DNA from: Isochrysis galbana
Taxonomy: Eukaryota > Haptophyta > Isochrysidales > Isochrysidaceae
Direction of reading: 5' to 3'
DNA length: 64,000 bases
NCBI GenBank assembly: GCA_018136815.1
Contig: CM030939.1
Span: 4,767,419 to 4,831,418 of the forward strand
Made by a program: the position numbers and the translations under genes. Shown piece by piece: positions 63,137 to 64,000 of the stretch (the stretch's first letter is position 1; every line of letters begins with the position of its first letter). The notes beneath the pieces were generated by a model. That model saw only the letters and a list, made by a program, of their open reading frames with translations, did not search any database and was not told the DNA's origin.

Positions 63137-64000
63137 TCACTTTGTCCCCTTGTGGGACCCCATCTTGGCGGCTTGCGCAGCCACCTCAAGCGCATCAGCA
63201 TAGTAGCACCACTTGAATGTTGACCCACCTGCAGTGGGTGCAAGGACCAGATTGTAAGTGCATAAGTGACGCAGACTTGTGTGGTATAAGACGTGTCTTC
63301 GTCGGCGGCTGTGGAAGAAATGCTGATGGATCATGCGGGCCACAGTCTAAAAGAAGCATACCAAATGATACAAGATGGTCGAGCTTCAGCACATGATTTT
63401 TGCGTGGCTTGAGCTTGCATGTTGACCCGGCCCCATTGGTTGCATATGTTCCGTTTGTCGACGATAGGTCTTGCAACTTGAATTGCTTGCGATCGAACAC
63501 GACTTTTGCGTGCGCCGAGGATACCTCGTCATCACCAGACAGGCAAATGTCGTTGTCTGAAGTTCGGCCAATTGTCCATACTTTTTTGTCAGAGGATGGC
63601 TCGATTTTGAAGCTGCGACCCTTGTGAGTCCCGCGGATCGCAACCAATGCGAACGCATCACACTGCTGATCCACCGCAGTGGTCGCTTCCACAACCCCTC
63701 CTGGGAGCGCTGCTGCTCCATCACTGCTGTTGCTTTCGTCGGCTGTAGCTGCACGTATCTGCTCATTTGCCACATCGCGTAGGACTTGCCGGGCCCGCTT
63801 GAACTCCGAGTCATACCGCTGGATCAGCTCCTCACCGTGACGTTTCAACTCTGTCGCGCGCTTCTGCGCGGCCGACTTGAGGTACTCCTCGACAGTCATT
63901 GCCTTTTCTGCGTCTGTGAGGCTGGCTAGCGCAGCGCCATGGGGCACTTGTGCAAGTGCCGAATCTGCGGCGTGGCAGCAGGGCTGGGCTCAGCGGAAGC
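63137..64000 (-). CDS. FHA-domain protein, 5' end beyond the window
   Basis: The main exon begins after a CCGCAG acceptor (at 63964) and reads leftwards. A helical charged segment (VEEYLKSAAQKRATELKRHG) comes first, then an FHA domain: WTIGRTSDNDICLSGDDEVS, SSAHAKVVF, LQDLSSTNGTY, LDHLVSFGMLLL. The Gly-Arg, Ser-x-x-His and Asn-Gly-Thr residues that form the phosphothreonine pocket are present. An intron probably starts soon after LLLDCGP, and a final exon after a CTGCAG acceptor near 63229 ends ALEVAAQAAKMGSHKGTK at 63137. The donor of that intron is not certain. FHA proteins read phosphothreonine in DNA repair, signalling and RNA processing; which of these applies cannot be said. Confidence 0.82.

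Overview
The window is nuclear DNA of a GC-rich, intron-bearing microbial eukaryote. Evidence: GT-AG introns in at least three genes, organelle-type leader peptides, a cilium-associated CFAP97-family gene, Fused-type kinase, mTERF, ABC1/UbiB and eIF3g genes, LTR and non-LTR retroelements, and long CT and poly-C/G runs. A flagellate alga with a complex (secondary) plastid, for example a haptophyte or a stramenopile, would fit, but that is inference.

Layout. Positions 1-8222 hold the 3' two thirds of a Ty3/gypsy chromovirus, its 3' LTR and a host flank with a temptin-like exon; a 100-N gap follows. Positions 8323-12864 hold a possible ankyrin fragment, a repeat cluster, an eIF3g gene full of single-base breaks and a cytochrome b561 segment. 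Positions 12865-22338 are a complete copy of the same chromovirus, followed by the same temptin flank. 1-8222 and 14563-22779 are near-identical, so the left piece is most simply a second haplotype or false duplicate joined across the gap. The element sits between the temptin and b561 segments, both on the minus strand, and may have split one gene. The chromovirus polyprotein starts with a phage-type DNA cytosine methyltransferase-like domain, ahead of protease, RT, RNase H, integrase and chromodomain. This is the most striking feature of the window.

From 22.9 to 24.1 kb lies an AT-richer island with two divergent ORFs, one a cystine-knot-like repeat protein. Then come FEN1 (26.5-28.3 kb), a W2-domain protein (29.6 kb), a 2,023-residue Fused/STK36-type kinase (32.8-39.2 kb), a CFAP97-family protein (41 kb), a divergent mTERF / ABC1-kinase pair (43-46.7 kb), an organelle-type GTPase (47.6-49 kb), a Ty1/copia fragment (51.4 kb), an MBD-like protein (52.4-54.4 kb), a Golgi-type glycosyltransferase (55.4-58.5 kb), a LINE remnant with a 12-bp minisatellite (59.9-61 kb) and an FHA-domain gene running off the right end.

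Sequence quality matters. Between the gap and about 16.64 kb, nearly every reading-frame break is a one-base loss in a short homopolymer, as in unpolished long-read sequence. The broken genes there (eIF3g, b561, the 5' half of the complete polyprotein) should not be taken as pseudogenes without re-sequencing.
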